Below, piece by piece: positions 1-14,988 of a stretch of 64,000 bases of DNA (within the stretch, counting starts at the first letter, position 1; each line of letters opens with the position of its first letter). The position numbers and the translations under genes are program-made. The DNA comes from Buchnera aphidicola (Aphis nerii). Its GTDB lineage: Bacteria > Pseudomonadota > Gammaproteobacteria > Enterobacterales > Enterobacteriaceae. The stretch covers positions 1-64,000 of the forward strand of contig NZ_CP034885.1 in the NCBI RefSeq assembly GCF_005083105.1, written 5' to 3'. The notes beneath the pieces are model-generated. The model saw only the letters and a program-made list of their open reading frames with translations. It made no database searches and had not been told where the DNA came from.

Positions 1-29
1 GTTCTTTTATTATCAATGCTGCACATGAC

Positions 30-38
30 TTATCCACA
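30..38 (+). promoter_or_regulatory. DnaA box
   Basis: The sequence TTATCCACA matches the strong DnaA-box consensus TTATNCACA exactly. It is the only perfect match I noticed in the region between the window start and mnmG. It is probably a binding site for the DnaA protein encoded at 12526-13890. Confidence 0.75.
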
Positions 39-72
39 GATTTTGTGTTTACTAATAATAATAATATATTAT

Positions 73-89
73 TATATATATATATATAT
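73..89. repeat. TA dinucleotide run
   Basis: A 17-base alternating TA tract sits about 35 bases from the DnaA box. It is a simple repeat in the putative duplex-unwinding part of the origin and a likely site of length variation between strains. Confidence 0.8.
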
Positions 90-216
90 TATTTTTTTAT
101 TAAACATATTAATAATTAATCTTTAATAAATTTTTATGTTTTGTTATTTACATGTGTTATCTTGATTAAAATATTAATACTGTATAAAATAATTTTAACA
201 TTTAAAGGGTTTTGAT

Positions 217-2112
217 ATGTTGCAGTCAAATTGTAAAAATTTTGATGTGATTATTATTGGAGGAGGACATGCTGGAACTGAAGCTGCATCAGCTTCTTCA
301 AGAATGGGATGTAAAACATTATTATTAACTAAAAATATAACAGATATTGGTGTTTTATCTTGTAATCCAGCTATTGGAGGAATTGGAAAAAGTCATTTGG
401 TTAAAGAGATAGATGCGTTAGGTGGTATCATGGCTCGAGCAATTGATCATTCAGGTATTCAGTTTCGAATTTTAAATAGTAAAAAGGGTCCTGCAGTAAG
501 ATCTACTCGAGCGCAAGCTGACAGAATACTTTATTCTAAAAATGTAAAAAAATTGTTAGATAAAGAGAATAATTTATCAATTATAGGAGAAGAAATAAAA
601 GATTTAATTGTTAAAAATTATACAGTTATTGGTGTATTAACACAAACTGAAATAAGTTTTTATGCTAAATCAGTAGTTTTATGTACAGGTACTTTTTTAG
701 GAGGTAAGATACATATAGGTTTAGATAGTTATACTGCTGGTAGAAGAGGTGAAAAAGCTTCGTTAGATTTAGCATATCGTTTAAGAGAGTTGCCTTTGCG
801 CGTTAATCGATTAAAAACAGGAACTCCTCCTAGAATTGATATTCATACTATTAATTTCAAAGATTTATTAATACAAAACGGAGATCTTCCTACTCCAGTT
901 TTTTCTTTTATAGGGAAATCTTCGGATCATCCTCGTCAAATACCATGTTACATTACGCATACAAATGAAAAAACACATCAAATAATACGTGATAATTTAA
1001 ATCAAAGTCCTATATATCAAGGAATAATAACTGGTTTAGGACCTCGATATTGTCCTTCTATTGAAGATAAAATAATGCGTTTCCCTAATAAGACTTCGCA
1101 TCAAATTTTTTTAGAACCAGAAGGTCTATCTACTTTTAAAGTGTATCCTAATGGGATTTCAACTAGTTTACCAATAAAAATTCAAGAAAAAATAGTTAAA
1201 TCTATTAAAGGTTTAGAAAATTCTAAAATTGTTGATCCAGGATATGCAATAGAATATGATTTTTTTGATCCCAAAGATTTAAATTTAACATTAGAGAGCA
1301 AATGGATTAAAGGACTTTTTTTGGCAGGTCAAATCAATGGTACTACTGGATATGAAGAAGCAGCTTCTCAGGGGCTATTAGCCGGTTTAAATGCTGCACT
1401 TTATGCATTAGGTCGGCAACAGTGGTTTCCTAGGCGTGATCAAGCTTATTTAGGTGTTCTTATAGATGATCTTACTACACAAGGAACTCAGGAACCATAT
1501 CGAATGTTTACTTCACGTGCTGAGCATCGATTAATTTTACGAGAAGATAATGCTGATATACGACTTACTGAAATTGGTTATAAATTTGGTTTAATAGATG
1601 GTTTTCGATGGTCTTTCTATAATGAAAAATTATTAAAAATTAATTCTGAAATAAAATATTTAAAAAAAACAAAAATATATCCTACATCTTTTCAATCTGA
1701 TCTTTTAAATAGTTTTTTTAATATTTTATTAACTAAGGAAATAAATATTTTTAATTTATTAAAACGTCCAGAAATAACTTTTAAAAATTTATCTTATTTA
1801 AATATTTTTCATTCACAAACATCTAATTTAGAAGTTATTAATCATATAGAAAATGAAATAAAATATGAAGGTTATATTAAACGACAATTAGAAGAAATTA
1901 GTAGGCATTTAAAGAATGAAAATACTTTTTTATCCTCTAAATATGATTATACACAAGTAAAGGGTTTATCTAACGAAGCAATTTCTAAGTTAAATGATTA
2001 TAAACCAGTTTCTGTTGGACAAGCATCGCGTATTTCTGGTATTACACCAGCATCTATATCTGTTTTATTGATACATTTAAAAAAAGAAGCGCAAAAAAAA
2101 CTTATGCTATAA
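217..2112 (+). CDS. mnmG: tRNA uridine-34 5-carboxymethylaminomethyl modification enzyme MnmG (GidA)
   Basis: MnmG is the FAD-binding partner of MnmE (16629-17996). Together they add the carboxymethylaminomethyl group to the wobble uridine of several tRNAs. The protein has 631 residues (E. coli 629). An N-terminal FAD-binding motif GGGHAG lies at 15-20, and the two conserved cysteines are at about 49 (in SCNPAIGG) and 279 (in RYCPSIED). The ATG at 217 is preceded by AAAGGG at a suitable distance. The gene opens the chromosome next to the origin as in E. coli, but rsmG (gidB), which normally follows, is missing, so the next gene is atpB. Confidence 0.98.
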   Translation: MLQSNCKNFDVIIIGGGHAGTEAASASSRMGCKTLLLTKNITDIGVLSCNPAIGGIGKSHLVKEIDALGGIMARAIDHSGIQFRILNSKKGPAVRSTRAQADRILYSKNVKKLLDKENNLSIIGEEIKDLIVKNYTVIGVLTQTEISFYAKSVVLCTGTFLGGKIHIGLDSYTAGRRGEKASLDLAYRLRELPLRVNRLKTGTPPRIDIHTINFKDLLIQNGDLPTPVFSFIGKSSDHPRQIPCYITHTNEKTHQIIRDNLNQSPIYQGIITGLGPRYCPSIEDKIMRFPNKTSHQIFLEPEGLSTFKVYPNGISTSLPIKIQEKIVKSIKGLENSKIVDPGYAIEYDFFDPKDLNLTLESKWIKGLFLAGQINGTTGYEEAASQGLLAGLNAALYALGRQQWFPRRDQAYLGVLIDDLTTQGTQEPYRMFTSRAEHRLILREDNADIRLTEIGYKFGLIDGFRWSFYNEKLLKINSEIKYLKKTKIYPTSFQSDLLNSFFNILLTKEINIFNLLKRPEITFKNLSYLNIFHSQTSNLEVINHIENEIKYEGYIKRQLEEISRHLKNENTFLSSKYDYTQVKGLSNEAISKLNDYKPVSVGQASRISGITPASISVLLIHLKKEAQKKLML

Positions 2113-2162
2113 AAGTTTACTGTCTCATTTAAAATATAATATAATTAAATTTTTTAATATTT

Positions 2163-2180
2163 AAACTATTTTAATAGTTT
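2163..2180 (+). terminator. possible terminator of mnmG
   Basis: AAACTATT and AATAGTTT form an inverted repeat directly followed by a T-rich stretch, about 50 bases after the mnmG stop. The stem is pure A/T except for one G/C pair, so its strength is doubtful. Confidence 0.35.
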
Positions 2181-2244
2181 TATTTATTAGTTAATTTTTT
2201 ATAGTTTTGTGTTTTTGTATGAAATTTAATATAAAATATAATGA

Positions 2245-3072
<828 letters not shown>

Positions 3073-3090
3073 GATAAAATTTAACTATAA

Positions 3091-3354
<264 letters not shown>

Positions 3355-3400
3355 TTTTTTATTGGTTTGAAACAATATTTTTAATTTAAATAATCAGCAA

Positions 3401-3431
3401 AATCTTTACGTTTCTAAATGGCGTAAAGATT
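3401..3431 (+). promoter_or_regulatory. intercistronic stem-loop between atpE and atpF
   Basis: AATCTTTACG at 3401-3410 and CGTAAAGATT at 3422-3431 are perfect 10-base inverted arms around an 11-base loop, inside the atp operon. No T-run follows, so it is unlikely to be a full terminator. It could protect the atpE message or mark a processing point, which would help make subunit c in excess of subunit b. That role is inference. Confidence 0.6.
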
Positions 3432-3461
3432 CATTGTTATTTTGATATAAGGTGCGTAATT

Positions 3462-3953
3462 GTGAATCTTAATGCAACAATTTTTGGACAAGCAATTTCA
3501 TTTTTTTTATTTGTTTGGTTTTGTATGAAATATATATGGCCCCCAATTATCGCTGCTATAGAAACAAGACAAAAAAAAATTGAAGATACTTTGAGTGCTT
3601 CAAAAAAAATTGAACAAGAATATCTTATTATTCAAAAAAAAATGAATGAAACAATTAAAGATGCAAAAGAAAAGGCTTCTTTTATTTTAAATGAAGCTAA
3701 TCGACAAAAATTATTAATTTTAGAAGATGCAAAAAGTAAGGCTATTAAAGAAACTGAAAAAATGTTATTAAATAGTCAGATAGAAATTGATATGCAATTT
3801 GTACGTGCTCGTGAAACTTTACATAAAGAAATTGTAGATTTGTCTATTTTAATGGCAGAAAAAATTATTAAACAAAATATTCAAGAAAATAAAAATAAAT
3901 TTTTTATAAATAATATCATTACTTCATTATCAGATATAAAAAAATCTATCTAG
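3462..3953 (+). CDS. atpF: ATP synthase F0 subunit b
   Basis: Subunit b is the peripheral stalk linking F0 to F1. It has one N-terminal membrane helix (about residues 5-25, starting NLNATIFGQAIS) followed by a long charged helical region rich in Lys, Glu and Ala, as expected for the b dimer. The product has 163 residues (E. coli 156). The start is GTG at 3462, preceded by AAGGTG, and the N-terminus aligns directly with the E. coli protein. A 108-base gap containing a stem-loop separates it from atpE. Confidence 0.97.
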   Translation: MNLNATIFGQAISFFLFVWFCMKYIWPPIIAAIETRQKKIEDTLSASKKIEQEYLIIQKKMNETIKDAKEKASFILNEANRQKLLILEDAKSKAIKETEKMLLNSQIEIDMQFVRARETLHKEIVDLSILMAEKIIKQNIQENKNKFFINNIITSLSDIKKSI

Positions 3954-3965
3954 AGGTAATATTGA

Positions 3966-4496
3966 ATGTCATTTAATACTATTGCTAGACCTTATGCAAA
4001 AGCTATTTTTGAAATAGCAATAAAAAATAATTCAATTGAAAAATGGAAAAAAATATTAATTTTAATTAATGATATAGTTGCGATTAAAAACATTCAAAAA
4101 TTTTTATCTGGATCTTTGTCTCCTAATTATTTATCGTCTTTTTTTATCTCAGTTATTGGCGAACATCTTGATGAATATTCAAAAAATTTAATAAAATTAT
4201 TAGCTTATAATCGACGATTTAAAATATTTAATAACATATTAAAACAGTTTCTTAAATTAGAAGCTTCTTATCATAATATTATTACTATTGAATTAATATC
4301 TGCATTTGCTTTAAAAGACAACCAAATTATTAAAATACGTACTATTTTAGAACAAATTTTATCTACTAAAGTTAGACTTATATGTAAAATAGAAAATGAT
4401 ATAATTGATGGTTTACTTATAAAAATAAATAATCAAATTTTTGATTTCTCTATGCGAAATAATTTAAAACAATTATCTTCAGCATTAAATTTTTAA
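3966..4496 (+). CDS. atpH: ATP synthase F1 subunit delta
   Basis: Subunit delta connects the top of the F1 head to the b stalk. The product has 176 residues (E. coli 177) and begins with the typical ARPYAKAIFEIA motif. The sequence is otherwise strongly drifted toward Lys, Asn and Ile, as is usual for this less conserved subunit in Buchnera. It lies 12 bases after atpF and 11 bases before atpA, in the expected operon place, and the AGAGGTAAT before the ATG is a good ribosome-binding site. Confidence 0.96.
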   Translation: MSFNTIARPYAKAIFEIAIKNNSIEKWKKILILINDIVAIKNIQKFLSGSLSPNYLSSFFISVIGEHLDEYSKNLIKLLAYNRRFKIFNNILKQFLKLEASYHNIITIELISAFALKDNQIIKIRTILEQILSTKVRLICKIENDIIDGLLIKINNQIFDFSMRNNLKQLSSALNF

Positions 4497-4507
4497 GAGA
4501 ATAATAT

Positions 4508-6040
4508 ATGCAATTAAATTCAACAGAAATCAGTCAATTAATTAAAGAAAGAATTACTCAATTTGAGGTATTTAATCAATCTTATAATGAAGGTACTATT
4601 ATTTCTGTCAATGATGGTATCATAAAGATTTATGGTCTTTCTGAAGTAATGTTAGGAGAAATGATTTTATTACCTAATAATGAATATGCCATTGCACTTA
4701 ATATAGAAAGAGACACAGTTGCTGGTGTCGTTATGGGACCTTATATTAATATTACTGAAGGTATGAAAGTAAGATGTACAGGAAAGATTATAGAAGTTCC
4801 TGTTGGCATAAATTTTTTAGGTCGAGTTGTTAATGCGTTAGGTGAACCGATTGATGGTAAAGGATTAATAAAATATGATAATTTTTTACCGGTAGAAGCT
4901 AATGCTCCAGGAGTTATTGAACGTAAATCAATTGATCAACCAATACAAACAGGGTATAAGTCTATTGATGCCATGATACCTATTGGCAGAGGACAACGTG
5001 AATTAATTATTGGTGATCGACAAACAGGTAAAACTGCACTTGCAATAGATACTATTATCAATCAAAAAAAATCTGGTATTCGATGTATTTATGTAGCGAT
5101 AGGACAAAAAATGTCTACCGTTATGAATGTTGTAAAAAAATTAGAAGAATATCATGCTTTATTAAATACTATTATTGTTGTTGCTTCTGCTTCTGAGGCT
5201 GCTGCTTTGCAATATTTGTCACCGTATGCAGGTTGTGCTATGGGAGAATTTTTCCGAGATCAAGGCCAAGATGCTTTAATTGTTTATGATGATCTTTCTA
5301 AACATGCAGTTGCTTATCGTCAAATTTCTTTATTATTACGACGACCTCCTGGAAGAGAAGCTTTTCCTGGAGATATATTTTATTTACATTCTCGTTTATT
5401 AGAAAGATCTGCTCGCGTTTCTAAGGAGTATATTGAATCTATTACTAAAGGCAAAGTAACTGGTAAAACAGGATCACTTACTGCTTTACCTATTATTGAA
5501 ACACAGTCTGGAGATGTTTCTGCATATGTTCCAACTAATGTTATTTCTATCACTGATGGTCAAATATTTTTAGAATCGAATTTATTCAACTCAGGTGTTC
5601 GACCTGCTGTAAATGCTGGTATCTCTGTTTCTCGTGTTGGTAGTGCTGCTCAAACTAATATTATTAAAAAGTTATCTTCTGGAATTCGTACTGCATTAGC
5701 ACAATACCATGAACTTGCAGCATTTTCACAATTTGCATCGGATTTAGATCCAGCAACACAAAAACAGTTATTTTATGGTCAAAAAATTACAGAATTACTT
5801 AAACAGAAACAATATAGTCCTTTTAGTATAGCTGAACAAGGATTAATGTTTTTTATTTCATCAAATCATTTTCTTGATGATATTTCTGTTGATAAGATAG
5901 CTCAGTTTGAAAAAAATATTTTAGCATATGCATATAATAATTATTTGAATTTAATGATAGAAATAAATGAAAATGGAGAATTTAATAAAAAAGTAGAAGA
6001 TCAATTTATTGAATTAATAAAAAAATTTAAAAACTCTTAA
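4508..6040 (+). CDS. atpA: ATP synthase F1 subunit alpha
   Basis: Subunit alpha is the non-catalytic nucleotide-binding subunit of the F1 hexamer. It has 510 residues (E. coli 513). The P-loop GDRQTGKT is at 169-176, and the alpha-specific segment [12 protein letters not shown] and the conserved [18 protein letters not shown] region are present. The N-terminal beta-barrel and C-terminal helical domains are complete. It is the fifth gene of the atp operon, with atpG following after 56 bases. Confidence 0.99.
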   Translation: MQLNSTEISQLIKERITQFEVFNQSYNEGTIISVNDGIIKIYGLSEVMLGEMILLPNNEYAIALNIERDTVAGVVMGPYINITEGMKVRCTGKIIEVPVGINFLGRVVNALGEPIDGKGLIKYDNFLPVEANAPGVIERKSIDQPIQTGYKSIDAMIPIGRGQRELIIGDRQTGKTALAIDTIINQKKSGIRCIYVAIGQKMSTVMNVVKKLEEYHALLNTIIVVASASEAAALQYLSPYAGCAMGEFFRDQGQDALIVYDDLSKHAVAYRQISLLLRRPPGREAFPGDIFYLHSRLLERSARVSKEYIESITKGKVTGKTGSLTALPIIETQSGDVSAYVPTNVISITDGQIFLESNLFNSGVRPAVNAGISVSRVGSAAQTNIIKKLSSGIRTALAQYHELAAFSQFASDLDPATQKQLFYGQKITELLKQKQYSPFSIAEQGLMFFISSNHFLDDISVDKIAQFEKNILAYAYNNYLNLMIEINENGEFNKKVEDQFIELIKKFKNS

Positions 6041-6096
6041 GTTTATATAAAAATTTATTTTAAATAGAAATATAACTATAAAATGAGAAAATACTA

Positions 6097-6963
6097 GTGG
6101 GTATAAAAGAAATACAAAATCAAATAACTAGTGTTATAAGCACAAAAAAAATTACTAAAGCTATGGAAATGGTAGCTATTTCTAAAATGCGCAAGACAGA
6201 AGAACGGATGCGTCTAGGAAGACCTTATTGTGAAATTATTAAAAAAGTCATTCAACATGTTGTAAAAGGTAGTGTAGAATACAAACATTGTTATTTAGAA
6301 AATCGAGATATTAAACGAATTGGTATAATTATTATTTCAACTGATCGTGGTTTATGTGGCAGTTTAAATACTAATCTTTTTAAACAAGTACTATTAAAAA
6401 TGAAAGAATTTATGTATATTAATGTTCCTTGTGATTTAATATTATTTGGTTTAAAAAGTTTATCTGTATTTAAATTATATGGAAGTTCTATTCTTTCAAA
6501 AGTAACTAATATAGGAGAAAATCCTGATTTATCGAGATTAATTGGATCTATACAAATTATTTTAGAAAAATATCAAAATAACAAGATTGACAAAATATTT
6601 ATTGCTTATAATAAATTTCATAATAAAATGTCTCAATATCCAATAATTAATCAACTTCTTCCTTTATCTCCTGAAAAAAATACTTTAAATAAAGAAAAAT
6701 GGGATTATTTATATGAACCAGAATCTAAATTAATTTTAGATACATTGTTTGATAGATATATTGAATCTCAAATTTATCAAAGTGTTTTAGAAAATATTGC
6801 AAGTGAACAAGCAGCTCGTATGGTGGCTATGAAAACAGCGACAGATAACAGCGGTAGTCGTATTAAAGAATTACAATTAATTTATAATAAAGTTCGTCAA
6901 GCAAATATTACTCAGGAGTTGACTGAAATTATTGCTGGAGCTTCAGCAGTATCAGTAGATTAA
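6097..6963 (+). CDS. atpG: ATP synthase F1 subunit gamma
   Basis: Subunit gamma is the central rotor shaft. The N-terminal helix (KKITKAMEMVAISKMRK) and the C-terminal helix (ending with AGASAV) that form the coiled-coil shaft are intact, as is the conserved STDRGLCGSLN segment. The product has 288 residues (E. coli 287). The start is GTG at 6097, supported by GAGAA about eight bases upstream and by the length match; a nearby upstream ATG is closed by a stop after four codons. Confidence 0.97.
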   Translation: MGIKEIQNQITSVISTKKITKAMEMVAISKMRKTEERMRLGRPYCEIIKKVIQHVVKGSVEYKHCYLENRDIKRIGIIIISTDRGLCGSLNTNLFKQVLLKMKEFMYINVPCDLILFGLKSLSVFKLYGSSILSKVTNIGENPDLSRLIGSIQIILEKYQNNKIDKIFIAYNKFHNKMSQYPIINQLLPLSPEKNTLNKEKWDYLYEPESKLILDTLFDRYIESQIYQSVLENIASEQAARMVAMKTATDNSGSRIKELQLIYNKVRQANITQELTEIIAGASAVSVD

Positions 6964-6974
6964 AAATTAGTTAG

Positions 6975-8384
<1,410 letters not shown>

Positions 8385-8411
8385 ATTACAATAAATATTT
8401 TGGATATATCT

Positions 8412-8825
8412 ATGGATTTTTATTTAGATATCGTAAGTTTTGAAAAACGTATTTTTTCTGGTTTAGTTGAAAAAATACGAGTTTCTGGTAGTGAAGGAGA
8501 AATGGGAATTTATCCCGGTCATACACAATTATTGAGTATAATTAAACCAGGAATAGTATATATATTTCATCAAAATAAAACAGAAGAATGTCTCTATATA
8601 TCAGGAGGAATTTTAGAAGTTCAACCTTCTATTATTTCTATATTAGCAGATATTGCTATTCGAGGTGTAGATTTAGATCGAAAACGTATTTTAGAAGCAA
8701 AAAAACAAGCTGAAGAATTTTTTAAATATAAAGATAAAAAAATAAAACAAGATGATGTTTTATTAAAAATATCAAAAGAAATTGCAAAACTTCGTGTTCT
8801 TGAAATAATGGATAAATTTAAATAA
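8412..8825 (+). CDS. atpC: ATP synthase F1 subunit epsilon
   Basis: Subunit epsilon sits at the foot of the rotor and regulates ATP hydrolysis. The N-terminal beta-sandwich is recognisable ([40 protein letters not shown]), followed by a two-helix C-terminus. I chose ATG 8412 (137 residues, E. coli 139). A TTG at 8400 in frame would add four residues and cannot be excluded. It is the last gene of the operon, 27 bases after atpD. The weak ribosome-binding site fits the low stoichiometry of this subunit. Confidence 0.95.
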   Translation: MDFYLDIVSFEKRIFSGLVEKIRVSGSEGEMGIYPGHTQLLSIIKPGIVYIFHQNKTEECLYISGGILEVQPSIISILADIAIRGVDLDRKRILEAKKQAEEFFKYKDKKIKQDDVLLKISKEIAKLRVLEIMDKFK

Positions 8826-8831
8826 TAGAAT

Positions 8832-8865
8832 GCGATATATATTCGCGGCTGGTTTTTCCTGCCGC
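8832..8865 (+). terminator. hairpins at the end of the atp operon
   Basis: Two adjacent inverted repeats follow atpC. GCGA/TCGC lies at 8832-8835 and 8843-8846. GCGGC/GCCGC lies at 8845-8849 and 8861-8865, with extra GG/CC pairs closing a T5 loop. The second is one of the few GC-rich elements in the window and lies between the converging atpC and gyrB genes. It lacks a following T-run, so it may act as a 3'-end stabiliser or a weak bidirectional terminator. Confidence 0.45.
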
Positions 8866-8924
8866 AATTGATTATAAAAAATATAAACATTGTAAAATAG
8901 TAAAAAAATATGTATTAGAATTTT

Positions 8925-11351
<2,427 letters not shown>

Positions 11352-11420
11352 TTATTTTTTAAATTTTTTATAAATTAACTATTTTTTATTTATTTTTTTA
11401 TATTTATATATTTTTATAAA

Positions 11421-12521
11421 TTAACGTTTTAATAACATTATAACGTAAACAGTTGGAGAATTATTTTCTGATTCAATTTGTATTGAAGATTGATTTTTAT
11501 TGAGAAATAATAAAATATTTTTAGTATTAATCGCATTAAGAACATCTAATATATAATAAGCATTAATTGATATATTTATTGTATTACCAAAATATTCAAC
11601 ATTGAATCTATCTTCTGCAGTTTCGTCTTCTTGATTATCAGATATTGTCTTAATTTCACCATTATGAATATTTATTTCAATTCCAGAAAATTTTTCATGC
11701 GATAAAATAGAAGTTCGTAATAATGATTTTTTTAGTAAATCATTATTAATAACAATAGGTTTTTTCGGATTTTTTAACAAAACACTATTATAATCAGGAT
11801 ATTTTCCTTCAATTAATTGTGTAGTAAAAATTAAATTATTTATATGTATTCTAATATTATAAGTACCAATTAAAATATGTAATAATGTATCTTTTATGTT
11901 TAGTAATCTTAATATTTCTATTATTCCTTTATTTGGAATAATGATTGAAAAAGGATTAATTTTTTTGTTTAAAGAAATATATGATGTTGCTAATCTATAT
12001 CCATCAGTTGCAACATTTCTTAGATAATTTTCTTTTTTTTCAAATAACATACCATTAAGATAATAACGAACATCTTGTTTACCCATAGCAAATTCAGTTT
12101 TTATTATCATATTTTTCAAAGTATCTGATGATATATGAAAATCAGAAATATAATTGAAATCTTGATGATTTGGAAAACTTTCAGCTGGTAATGTTACTAA
12201 TGTATAATTGCTTTTTTCAGAATAAATATATATTTTATTATTTTTTAATTCTATTTGGATATACGATGTTTTTGGTAAATTTTGACAAATATTTAGCATT
12301 TTTCTACCTGAAATAGTTATCTTTCCTGGTATATATTTTGTTTCAATTTTAATTTTAGCAATTATTTCAATTTCTAAATTTGTCGTAGTTAAAGATAATA
12401 TATCTTTTTTAATTTTTATAAGAATATTTTCTAAAATAGGGGCTGAAGTATTTTTAACTAATAGTCGACTAATTTTTTTTAAGTTTTCAATTAAAATATT
12501 ATTTTGAATGATAAATTTCAT
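11421..12521 (-). CDS. dnaN: DNA polymerase III sliding clamp (beta subunit)
   Basis: The ring-shaped processivity clamp. The product has 366 residues, the same length as in E. coli, covering three repeated clamp domains. Recognisable segments include [31 protein letters not shown] and the C-terminal [11 protein letters not shown], matching the conserved tail. It starts four bases after dnaA stops, so dnaA and dnaN are likely cotranscribed. The 84 bases between dnaN and gyrB hold only A/T-rich spacer, with no recF remnant that I can recognise. Confidence 0.98.
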   Translation of the reverse strand: MKFIIQNNILIENLKKISRLLVKNTSAPILENILIKIKKDILSLTTTNLEIEIIAKIKIETKYIPGKITISGRKMLNICQNLPKTSYIQIELKNNKIYIYSEKSNYTLVTLPAESFPNHQDFNYISDFHISSDTLKNMIIKTEFAMGKQDVRYYLNGMLFEKKENYLRNVATDGYRLATSYISLNKKINPFSIIIPNKGIIEILRLLNIKDTLLHILIGTYNIRIHINNLIFTTQLIEGKYPDYNSVLLKNPKKPIVINNDLLKKSLLRTSILSHEKFSGIEINIHNGEIKTISDNQEDETAEDRFNVEYFGNTINISINAYYILDVLNAINTKNILLFLNKNQSSIQIESENNSPTVYVIMLLKR

Positions 12522-12525
12522 ATAT

Positions 12526-13890
12526 TTACACTGATAGAGTCCTAATTAAATTTGAAAAGTCTTCTTTAATATCGTTGCTTTCTTCTCGTAATTGTTCAAT
12601 TTTACGGCAAGCATGTAATACTGTAGTATGATCTCGTCCGCTAAATGCATCTCCAATTTCTGGTAAACTATGATTAGTTAATTCTTTTGCCATAGCCATA
12701 GCCATCTGTCTTGGTCTTGCTACTGATCGAGATCGTCTTCTAGATAATAAGTCTGAAACTTTGATTTTATAATATTCTGCAACTGTTTTTTGGATATTAT
12801 GAATTGTAATAAGTTTTTCTTGTAAAGCTAATATATCTCTAAGTGCTTCTCGTACAAATTCAATTGTAATAGTTTTATCACTGAAATTAGCATTAGCGAT
12901 AATTCTATTTAAAGCTCCTTCTAATTCACGAACATTAGAACATAAACGTTTTGCAATAAAAAAAGCGACTTCATCAGGTAATATAATATTTTTTTCATCA
13001 GCTTTTTTTATTAATATAGCCACACGTGTTTCTAATTCCGGTGGATCTATAGCTACAGTTAAACCCCATCCAAATCTTGATTTTAATCGATCTTCAACTC
13101 CATTTATTTCTTTTGGATAACGGTCTGAAGTTAAAATAATTTGTTGATTTCCTTCTAAAAGTGAATTAAATGTATGAAAAAATTCTTCTTGAGAACGTTC
13201 TTTATGTCCAAAAAACTGAATATCATCAATTAATAATGCATCAACTGAACGATAGTGTAGTTTAAATTTTTCAATGGCGTTATTTTGCAATGCTTTTACC
13301 ATATCTTGTACAAAACGTTCAGAATGCATATAAATTATTTTCATATTATGTTTATATGTTAATATTTCATTTCCAATTGCGTGTAGTAAATGTGTTTTGC
13401 CTAATCCTGTACCTCCATATAAGAAAAGTGGATTATAAGAATTACCAGGATTATTAGCAACTTGAGAAGCAGCTGCTCGTGCTAATTGATTAGATTTTCC
13501 TTCTATAAAATTTTCAAATTTGTTCTTTTTATTAATATTTGAACGATAATATAATTTGTTTAAAATAGGTATTTTATTAGATTTCTGTTTGATATTTATT
13601 TTCTTTATGTTATTTAAATTATTTTTTTTAAATTTTTTTTCTTTTGAAGTTTGATATACTTTGAATGTTACCAATGGTGTATTTAGTCCACAAAAATCTT
13701 TTAGTATATTTTTAAAAGTAATTAAATATCTATCTTTTATCCATTCTAATATGAATTGATTTGGAGCATATATTTCTAAAACGTTATTATTTAATTTGGC
13801 TTTTAGAGAGCGTATCCACATGCTAAATTCTGCACATGGTAACTCATCCTGTAACCGGTCAAGACACTGTTTCCAAAGACAAAGTGACAC
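12526..13890 (-). CDS. dnaA: chromosomal replication initiator DnaA
   Basis: DnaA binds DnaA boxes and opens the origin. The start is GTG at 13890 rather than the longer in-frame ATG at 13962. GTG gives [16 protein letters not shown], aligning exactly with the E. coli N-terminus (also a GTG start), and has TGGAG upstream. It encodes 454 residues (E. coli 467). The AAA+ P-loop GGTGLGKT is at 159-166, the Walker B is LLIDDIQF, and the C-terminal domain IV carries the box-recognition signature [13 protein letters not shown]. The domain II linker (about 82-125) is Lys/Asn-rich and degenerate. The gene lies about 12 kb from the origin. Confidence 0.98.
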   Translation of the reverse strand: MSLCLWKQCLDRLQDELPCAEFSMWIRSLKAKLNNNVLEIYAPNQFILEWIKDRYLITFKNILKDFCGLNTPLVTFKVYQTSKEKKFKKNNLNNIKKINIKQKSNKIPILNKLYYRSNINKKNKFENFIEGKSNQLARAAASQVANNPGNSYNPLFLYGGTGLGKTHLLHAIGNEILTYKHNMKIIYMHSERFVQDMVKALQNNAIEKFKLHYRSVDALLIDDIQFFGHKERSQEEFFHTFNSLLEGNQQIILTSDRYPKEINGVEDRLKSRFGWGLTVAIDPPELETRVAILIKKADEKNIILPDEVAFFIAKRLCSNVRELEGALNRIIANANFSDKTITIEFVREALRDILALQEKLITIHNIQKTVAEYYKIKVSDLLSRRRSRSVARPRQMAMAMAKELTNHSLPEIGDAFSGRDHTTVLHACRKIEQLREESNDIKEDFSNLIRTLSV

Positions 13891-14248
13891 GATAGACTCC
13901 AAGCAAATAAAATTAATATTTAAATGTTTTATTTGTATATAAAAAAAATATATTTTTTGCATTACAAGTTATACTATTTAAAATAGTTCATCATAACGAA
14001 AGGGTTTAATTTAATTTGGATATTTTACATACAATAGTTTTTATGTATATTTTGTTTTTATAAATAATAATTTACTTGTATACTCAAAATAAAACATCAA
14101 AATACTATTAATATATTTCGATTTTTAAAAAAATAATAAGGTAAAGAACTTATTTAAAAACAATTTTAATTTTTAAAAAATATTACCTTATGTTTTATAC
14201 TTAGATCATCATCCTATCTTAATTAATTTTTTTTAGGTAAATATTAAA
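13891..14248. other. divergent spacer between dnaA and rpmH
   Basis: This 358-base spacer must carry the promoters for dnaA (leftward) and rpmH (rightward). Visible elements are a 15-base palindrome ACTATTTAAAATAGT at 13974-13988 beside the dnaA side, TATACT at 14196-14201 as a possible rpmH -10 element, and 9-base inverted arms ATAAGGTAA (14136-14144) and TTACCTTAT (14183-14191). I found no perfect DnaA box here, so the DnaA autoregulation known from E. coli is not obvious. No further gene is seen. Confidence 0.5.
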
Positions 14249-14392
14249 ATGAAACGTACTTTTCAACCATCAATACTAAAACGTAATCGTTCACATGGAT
14301 TTAGAACTCGTATGTCAACTAAAAATGGTCGTTATATTTTATCACGGCGACGTGCTAAATTAAGAGCACGCTTGAGTGTTTCTAGTAAATAA
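14249..14392 (+). CDS. rpmH: 50S ribosomal protein L34
   Basis: A 47-residue, highly basic protein beginning [19 protein letters not shown] and containing the L34 signature [19 protein letters not shown]. The E. coli protein has 46 residues. ATG 14249 follows TAGGTAA, a reasonable ribosome-binding site. It begins the conserved rpmH-rnpA-yidD-yidC-mnmE cluster. Confidence 0.97.
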   Translation: MKRTFQPSILKRNRSHGFRTRMSTKNGRYILSRRRAKLRARLSVSSK

Positions 14393-14405
14393 CAGGTTAA
14401 ATATA

Positions 14406-14750
14406 GTGTTAAATTATTTTTTTAAAAAAAAATCAAGATTATTGAAATCTATAAATTTTAAATATGTTTTTAAAAAATATTATATTCAAAAAAAAGTTGA
14501 AATAGTTGTTTTAGGACGTCCTAATTTATTAGGATACCCCAGACTGGGTATTAGCATATCGAGAAAAAATATAAAATATGCATACAAGCGTAATATAATT
14601 AAAAGATTAATTCGAGAAACTTTTCGTTTATTACAACATAAATTGATTTCCATGGATTTTATAGTAATAGCTAAAAAAAATATTATTTTTTTAAGTAATA
14701 AAAATATAATTAATATATTGGAGAATTTATGGTTAAATTATCATCAATAA
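14406..14750 (+). CDS. rnpA: ribonuclease P protein component
   Basis: The protein subunit of RNase P, which matures tRNA 5' ends with the RNA subunit. The RNase P signature is visible as KRNIIKRLIRETFRLLQH, and the central LGRPNLLGYPRLGISISRKN matches the E. coli region. I chose GTG at 14406 (114 residues), preceded by AGGTT. It starts after the rpmH stop and aligns better with known N-termini than the upstream GTG at 14376, which would overlap rpmH. The stop overlaps the start of yidD by 22 bases. Confidence 0.94.
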   Translation: MLNYFFKKKSRLLKSINFKYVFKKYYIQKKVEIVVLGRPNLLGYPRLGISISRKNIKYAYKRNIIKRLIRETFRLLQHKLISMDFIVIAKKNIIFLSNKNIINILENLWLNYHQ

Positions 14751-14986
14751 TTATATGCTGTTTAAGTTTTTTTATTTTAATTTATCAGTATTGTATTAGT
14801 CCCTTTATGCGATCAAATTGTCGATTTTATCCTACTTGTTCAACATATATGCTATTATCTTTACGTAGATTTGGTGTAATTAAAGGTATAATATTAACAA
14901 TTGTTCGTTTATTGAAATGTCATCCATTTCATTTAGGTGGATGTGATTTAATACCTTTAAATACAAAAGATAAAAGCGAATATTAA
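14729..14986 (+). CDS. yidD: membrane protein insertion efficiency factor YidD
   Basis: A small protein of 85 residues, the same length as in E. coli. It has a hydrophobic N-terminus and the family core YQYCISPF, CRFYPTCSTY and LKCHPFHLGG, with the conserved cysteines. YidD assists YidC-dependent membrane insertion. It overlaps the end of rnpA and is separated from yidC by only two bases, so translation is probably coupled. Confidence 0.96.
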   Translation: MVKLSSIIICCLSFFILIYQYCISPFMRSNCRFYPTCSTYMLLSLRRFGVIKGIILTIVRLLKCHPFHLGGCDLIPLNTKDKSEY

Positions 14987-14988
14987 TT

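Larger units (their letters stand above)
1..216. other. oriC: putative replication origin region (oriC)
   Basis: This gene-free stretch lies just upstream of mnmG (gidA), the gene that flanks oriC in E. coli and in Buchnera. It holds one perfect DnaA box at 30-38 and then an almost pure A/T segment from about 53 to 140, including a TA run at 73-89, which could serve as an unwinding element. The origin role is inferred from position, the DnaA box and base composition. Part of the origin may lie to the left of the window. Confidence 0.65.

Noticed and set aside
2230-2242. TATAAA and TATAAT just upstream of atpB as a promoter -10
   Set aside because: The elements lie too close to the ribosome-binding site, and such motifs are frequent by chance in this base composition.
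8621-8890. 89-codon minus-strand frame over the end of atpC
   Set aside because: It overlaps the conserved atpC coding sequence and the hairpin, with no similarity to known proteins.
13962-13962. Longer dnaA start at ATG 13962
   Set aside because: The extra 24 residues are hydrophobic and unaligned, while the GTG at 13890 has a ribosome-binding site and matches the family N-terminus.
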